Source of the DNA: Symbiodinium natans
Lineage: Eukaryota > Sar > Dinophyceae > Suessiales > Symbiodiniaceae
DNA length: 64,000 nucleotides
Assembly (NCBI GenBank): GCA_905221605.1
Contig: CAJNDS010000691.1
Coordinates: 124,001 to 188,000, forward strand
Direction: 5' to 3'
Made by a program: the position numbers and the translations under genes. Positions 60,003 to 64,000 of this stretch are shown here, piece by piece. Within the stretch, counting starts at the first letter, position 1; each line of letters begins with the position of its first letter. The notes under the pieces were generated by a model. It was not told where the DNA came from. It saw only the letters and a program-made list of their open reading frames with translations, and did not search any database.

Positions 60003-60780
60003 GTGAGAGAATGTTGGGCAGAAGTGCTAAGGAAATCCCTTTCTCACGGCATTTCCATGGTCTTTGGTGTGTGCTCAAAAAAGAAGGCAGCTTCCGGGGC
60101 AGAGTCGGCACACACGGCTAAAGCAAAGGCGGTCAAGAAGGATAAGGATGCCAAGACGAAGGGGGTCATCAGCTTTGACTTGACGCAGAACCTCGATGAT
60201 GCGCCCAGGGCAACCCGAGCCATCACAGCCATCCTGGCGAATGCGGCTCCGAGTACAAACTTCAATCGAGTGAAGTTGGTCTGGCAACCTAAAAGCAAGC
60301 AAGGGGGGCTCGCGGCGTCCGTGGGCAAGGTCTGTCACCCAACGATCGTCGTGTCTGGGGCCACTGCCGCTGTACAAGAGCGACGTCCTGCCTGCGGGGT
60401 AGTGTGGTCTTACAGCATGCGCGGGCTCGGTTCGGAGGGGCCGGCAACCCAAGACAGCAACATGAAGGCCATCAAAGTAGACGGCCGGCTGCCGTGGACT
60501 TTCGAGGACTCACCAAGCTGGGCGATTGTGGCTGAGCTTTGGGGAGGAAAAGATTGGTTGAGTCAGAAAGCGTCCAAGGATCAACGGGACAAGCTGCGCT
60601 CAATGGGCTTTGTGTGTGCCAACGGCAATGCTACCCTTGCGCCGTTGCCGGAAGCCTTGGCTAGCAGCACAGTCCTGAAGCAGCTTGCGAGAAAGGCGTA
60701 CGCAAAGGAACACCCCAAGGAGGAGAAGGCCGGGTCTGCAGCAATGAGGGCGCTTGCAGTGGCAGTGGCAAAGTGCGTAT
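60003..60780 (+). CDS. Unrecognised long exon (possibly 5' part of the methyltransferase gene)
   Basis: A long open frame runs from about 60003 to 60839. Credible protein begins near 60080 with a Lys/Ala-rich stretch (AKAKAVKKDKDAKTKGVISF), then DLTQNLDDAPRATRAITAIL, then NRVKLVWQPKSKQGGLAASV, then VDGRLPWTFEDSPSWAIVAE, then LWGGKDWLSQKASKDQRDKL. The credible part ends near a GT at about 60775; beyond it the residues become Leu/Arg-rich and less natural. No family is recognised. It lies upstream of, and on the same strand as, the DNA methyltransferase exons. Confidence 0.6.
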
Positions 60781-60872
60781 TTTCATTGTTACTTCGGCTT
60801 CTTGCGATGGCCAGGCTCCAAAGTCGAAGTTTTGTGTGAACTGCTCATGCGAGTCATGCGCAGATATCCGCA

Positions 60873-61001
60873 GCAGGTTTAGCTTGTCAGCCGAAAACTG
60901 ACGAGTGGGCCAGTCGGATTTGTGTTGATTTTGGGAGCAGGTTTAGCTTGTGAGCCGAAAACTGAAGAGGGGGCCAGTCAGCTTTGTGTTGATTTTGGGC
61001 A
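60873..61001. repeat. Tandem duplication of a 64-bp unit
   Basis: GCAGGTTTAGCTTGT(C/G)AGCC...GGGCCAGTC...TTTGTGTTGATTTTGGG occurs twice in a row, ending in GGGCAGG. It lies in a probable intron; each copy starts with GCAGG, a potential acceptor. Confidence 0.85.
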
Positions 61002-61316
61002 GGTGTCGATATTGGGCAAAATGCCGTGCGATGCTTGCTAAAACGTCTGGAGCAAAAAAAGATCGAGCCTGCGTGCAGCAAGGAGAGTTGGTTGCGTGCG
61101 CCTTTGTGTGCACGCATTATACTTGGACGCGCAGTCTGTGCCCCAAGCTAAAAGCCATCCTTGTTGCCTCGCTCGAGACAATATGGGGAAATGGACGTGG
61201 ACAAAGCTGCAGCAGAAGGCGCTGCGAGCAAACAGTGGTGAATGCCATGGTTCATTTTAGGCGACACAATTTAGGGTCGGTCCCGAAACTGTCAATGTTG
61301 CGTGCTTCCGGCGTGA

Positions 61317-61787
61317 ATGGAGGCAGTGGAAGTCCGGACCAGCATCATGAAAAACAAGAAGAAAGGGCCGCCGGCCCCGCCGAAGGAGCTCCGCGTGGCG
61401 GCGGATTGCTCTGGATACGGAGCTCACGCAGCTCGGCCTGAAACGCATGTGCAATGTGCTGTTGCATTTCTGTTTGTGCCTGAAGCCAAGATTATTGCTC
61501 TCGCCAATATGGACCTGAAGATCCCAGTGAAGAACATGCTCGCTTGCGAGATCGACCCTGCGGTGAGGCGCATGGCGTCTCGTGTGTCTGATGCGGTGGA
61601 CTTGCCCGCGTACGAGCAGCCGGTGAACATGGTAGAGAGGCACTTAAGCCAGGAGAGTCTTGAGCTCTACATGCTGACGGCACCGTGCCAGTCTTACAGT
61701 CTGGCCGGGAAGGGCCTTGGACTTGGGGAAGGGAGAGGGCAGCTCGTGGTAGATGGCTGCGGCAAGATACTGGACGAGAAGCCCAAG
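61317..61787 (+). CDS. C5-cytosine DNA methyltransferase, exon(s) with motifs I, II and IV
   Basis: An ATG at 61317 opens MEAVEVRTSIMKNKKKGPPA and leads to motif I (ADCSGYG, the AdoMet-binding glycine loop), motif II (LACEIDPAVRRM, the acidic residue after strand 2) and motif IV with the catalytic cysteine (APCQSYSLAGKGLGLGEGRG). The enzyme would transfer a methyl group from AdoMet to cytosine C5 in DNA. Just after motif I, a frame shifted by one reads TELTQLGLKRM, which looks like the family's normal continuation, so a one-base error or a cryptic intron lies at about 61420-61490. It ends AAG before a GC donor at 61788. Confidence 0.8.
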
Positions 61788-61877
61788 GCAGAACCACACC
61801 CTGATCCCTGAATCGAACAACCCTAGTAACGCTTTAGCCGCCAAGCCCCAAACCCTTGGACAAACTTGTCCGTTGAG
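61788..61877 (+). other. GC-AG intron in the methyltransferase gene
   Basis: The 90-nt intron begins GCAGAACCAC and ends CGTTGAG. It holds CCCTAGTAACG and CCAAACCCTTGG. Excision joins EKPK to AFLFENV, the usual order between motifs IV and VI. Confidence 0.75.
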
Positions 61878-61960
61878 GCCTTCTTGTTCGAAAACGTGGC
61901 GAACATCGACAAGCAGCACAAGCCTGTGTTGGACAAGTGGGAGAGCATCCTGAATGATGC
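61878..61960 (+). CDS. C5-cytosine DNA methyltransferase, motif VI exon
   Basis: The frame reads AFLFENVANIDKQHKPVLDK, then WESILNDAGY. FENV is motif VI (the catalytic-site glutamate of the ENV triad), and the D-A-G-Y end precedes motif VIII in this family. The right boundary is approximate; a stop TAG follows at 61989. Confidence 0.78.
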
Positions 61961-62052
61961 GGGCTACGTTGCTTGCCTGTATGCCGTCTAGAACGCATTC
62001 TTAGGGTTTGTGTGGAGCATAGGGTTTCGGGTCCAGAGTGCGCCGTCAGAAA

Positions 62053-62377
62053 GGTGACTTGCAGGATGAGCCTGAAAGCCTCGGACCACGGCATCCCGCA
62101 AGGTCGGGTGCGGACGCTGGTGGTGGGCGTCAGGGAGGACGTCGCAGAGGGCCGCCAGTTCACGGTCCCCGAGCACATTGGTTCAGTGCCGCTGGCTGCA
62201 TTTTTGGAGAAGACTTATAAATGCAAAGTCGACGAGAGCCAGCAGACCCGCACGTTCCAGAACAACATGACGAAGGCGGGAGTCAGGACATGCGAGCATT
62301 TCTGTCACTACTACCTTCAGATGCCCAGCTGTGAGCCGTCAGGGGGCACAACCTGCTCCATAACTGTCGAAGCCTAA
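62053..62377 (+). CDS. C5-cytosine DNA methyltransferase, motif VIII exon
   Basis: The frame reads VTCRMSLKASDHGIPQGRVR, then TLVVGVREDVAEGRQFTVPE, then TYKCKVDESQQTRTFQNNMT. DHGIPQGRVRTLVVGV is motif VIII. The frame reaches TAA at 62375-62377. Motifs IX (Arg-rich helix before target recognition end) and X are not found downstream, so the gene is truncated, continues through unrecognised exons, or is a pseudogene. Confidence 0.75.
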
Positions 62378-62405
62378 ATCCAGCACCACCGCTCGCATCA
62401 TGAGA

Positions 62406-62437
62406 CTAACAACAACAACAACAACAACAACAACACC

Positions 62438-62469
<32 letters not shown>

Positions 62470-62534
62470 CGTACTAGTACTAGTACTAGTACTACGACTA
62501 CTACTACTACTACGACGACGACTACTACTATTAA

Positions 62535-62583
<49 letters not shown>

Positions 62584-62584
62584 G

Positions 62585-62619
<35 letters not shown>

Positions 62620-62636
62620 GCTACTACTACTATATA
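62406..62636. repeat. Compound trinucleotide microsatellite
   Basis: Blocks of AAC, ACC, GTACTA hexamers, and TAC/TACT lie directly after the last methyltransferase exon. Such a repeat next to the stop could hide an assembly collapse. Confidence 0.95.
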
Positions 62637-62639
62637 GGG

Positions 62640-63180
62640 TTCAGTCCTCAGGGAAGAGTTATGTCGAGCTGGGCTGAGTCAAGGTGCTTGCGGCCAGACG
62701 ATTTAAGTGGGTAAAGGTGCACACATGCACTGATCCTACCTACGTGCAAAATATAGCGTGTCTGCGGTCTCGGCCGAGCGAAAGGCCAATCACGGCTTCT
62801 GGCGCTTCGTCCACGGAGCCAGCCTGCTCGACAAATCTCGTGCTCTCCGCACGCTCCTCTGTGCCTTCCATAAGACCTCGTGGCCTCACCTTGTTTGGCC
62901 TGTTTGACCAGGCTGACCAAGCGCTTGGGCCATGATCACAACACATAGCTGCAACAAGACACAGGTCCCAATAAACACCCATGATCACCCTAAGACCCAA
63001 TGCGCAACCACCCAGTCCTGCCATATCTTGCTCGCGAGGAGGGGTCCATCCATGATCCATTCGGAGGCCTGAGCTCAATATGGCTCAAAAACCCCCAAAC
63101 AAAAAAGTGTATATTTATTTGCGAGATCCTTTGTTGAGACAAAAAATATCAATAATCGCAATGATAGTAAAAAAGTAACA
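62640..63180. other. Spacer with ambiguous open frames
   Basis: Several frames are open on both strands between 62680 and 62935 (+: TDPTYVQNIACLRSRPSERP; minus: AKQGEATRSYGRHRGACGEH). None is convincing enough to call. The rest is AT-richer. Confidence 0.35.
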
Positions 63181-63192
63181 GGAGAGAAGAAG

Positions 63193-63299
63193 CACCTGTG
63201 GATATTCAAGCAGATGCCGCATACGTGGAGCATGCCCTCCAAAAGGAGCAGGAGCGCAAGAACCCAAACTGCCCACTGAATGAAGAAAATGTTTACTGA
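63193..63299 (+). CDS. Terminal exon-like island
   Basis: The frame reads EAPVDIQADAAYVEHALQKE, then QERKNPNCPLNEENVY, then TGA at 63297-63299. It is a charged helix followed by a short tail. The gene it belongs to is unknown. Confidence 0.45.
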
Positions 63300-63900
63300 A
63301 TCAACTTCCGCAGCCAGGCTCTAAACCCGAAATCCCTGCAGCCTACACCCTAATCAAAGACCTAGAGTCATATAGTATAAGATTTAGGGTTTAGGGATTT
63401 AGTGCTTAGGGATGTCGATTCTCTTTAGTGCAGAAGTTGGTACGATGTGTGGATTTGTCCTGAGGTTTGAAAACCCAAATACCTCCACAGCAAGGCAAAT
63501 TGGCAAAAGTCTTTCTCGGAAGTCCTGAACCCTAAGCTGTTCGGTGTGTAGAGTTTAGGAATTCAGGGCGCGGGATTTGAAATTTGAGGTAAACCCTCAA
63601 CAGAATTTGAGTCCTAAACCCTGTGAACTTCGAGCCCAAAACCCCAGCCGAGAGTCTTTCGGATTGGCCGCCATGAGCTGGTGTTGCAAGGAGATTCGTT
63701 TGGAGCGGTTTAGGGTTTAGGGTTTGATAATACAATTACTTGGACGTGAATGGATAGTTGATAAAAAAAATCCCGATGCCTGAACCCAAATGCCTAATTT
63801 CGCCGCAGAAGCCTTGTATGCCCCTAGAAAGTCTTCATTCCCAAATAGCCGCAAAGCCAAAACTCCTGCACAAGCCTGAATATTTCAACCCTAAACCCTA
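63300..63900. other. Sparse repeat stretch, no gene seen
   Basis: Scattered CCCTAA and TTTAGGG units, mostly one or two at a time. No reliable coding sequence. Confidence 0.45.
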
Positions 63901-63902
63901 GT

Positions 63903-64000
63903 CCTGGTGATCCTCGGTCTGCTCCGGACCCTGGCGGCGCATCGTGAGCACGTCTCCACTGCGCTGCAGTCGGACGTGGGGATTCGGAATCCTGGGTCTC
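63903..64000 (+). CDS. Exon running off the window end
   Basis: The frame reads VILGLLRTLAAHREHVSTAL and then QSDVGIRNPG to the last base. CCCTAAACCCTA precedes it. It is protein-like; identity cannot be judged from the fragment. Confidence 0.4.

Noticed and set aside
61200-62400. A retrotransposon carrying the DNA methyltransferase
   Set aside because: No reverse transcriptase, integrase or long terminal repeat was seen within the window, and the gene contains introns.

Overview
Organism. The window looks like nuclear DNA of a dinoflagellate alga (inference, fairly confident). Three things support this. Small exons are spread through very long repeat-filled introns. Splice donors are GC and GA as well as GT, with AG acceptors, and these junctions can be verified by reading-frame continuity. 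Some introns are short transposon-like 'introner' insertions with target-site duplications. No rRNA, tRNA, CRISPR or bacterial operon features were seen.

Layout. From 1 to about 52.4 kb the DNA is a mosaic of 7-bp telomere-like repeats (CCCTAAA and TTTAGGG), poly-G/poly-C tracts, small foldback elements and 50-250 bp coding islands. Recognisable genes here, all on the + strand, are: (A) 0.2-5.4 kb, exons of a beta-propeller-like repeat protein followed by a StrG-like dioxygenase-type C-terminus ending at 5414; (B) 31.3-33.4 kb, a 2-oxoglutarate/Fe(II) dioxygenase-like gene in which six introns are introner insertions with perfect 4-bp duplications; (C) 34-37.6 kb, coiled-coil exons; (D) 42.8-45.24 kb, a Gln-rich coiled-coil gene. 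About 45.4-47.6 kb is a ~1.06-kb tandem duplication that carries two exons. Many other islands between 5.4 and 52 kb are open and protein-like, but cannot be joined or named.

From 52.4 kb to the end the repeat density drops sharply. Here lie (E) an intronless HMG-box plus pseudokinase gene (52564-53775); a 100-N assembly gap (54291-54390); (F) a long unrecognised multi-exon gene (54.46-58.98 kb) with GT, GC and GA donors and an acidic/lysine-rich tail; (G) an unrecognised ORF (60.0-60.8 kb); and (H) a C5-cytosine DNA methyltransferase in several exons (61.3-62.4 kb), with motifs I, II, IV, VI and VIII visible but IX/X not found.

Most striking. In gene B each introner has the form [Gnnn]CT...AG[Gnnn]. 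The left copy of the duplication supplies the donor (GC or GA), the element's own last two bases supply AG, and removal restores the exact reading frame. Two related copies outside recognised coding sequence have duplications that do not begin with G. On a larger scale, coding islands tend to be preceded by CCCTAAA arrays and followed by TTTAGGG arrays, so introns tend to start G-rich and end C-rich and could fold back on themselves.

Limits. No database search was possible. Family names rest on motif recognition. Exon ends are exact only where phase and splice dinucleotides agree; elsewhere they are approximate.
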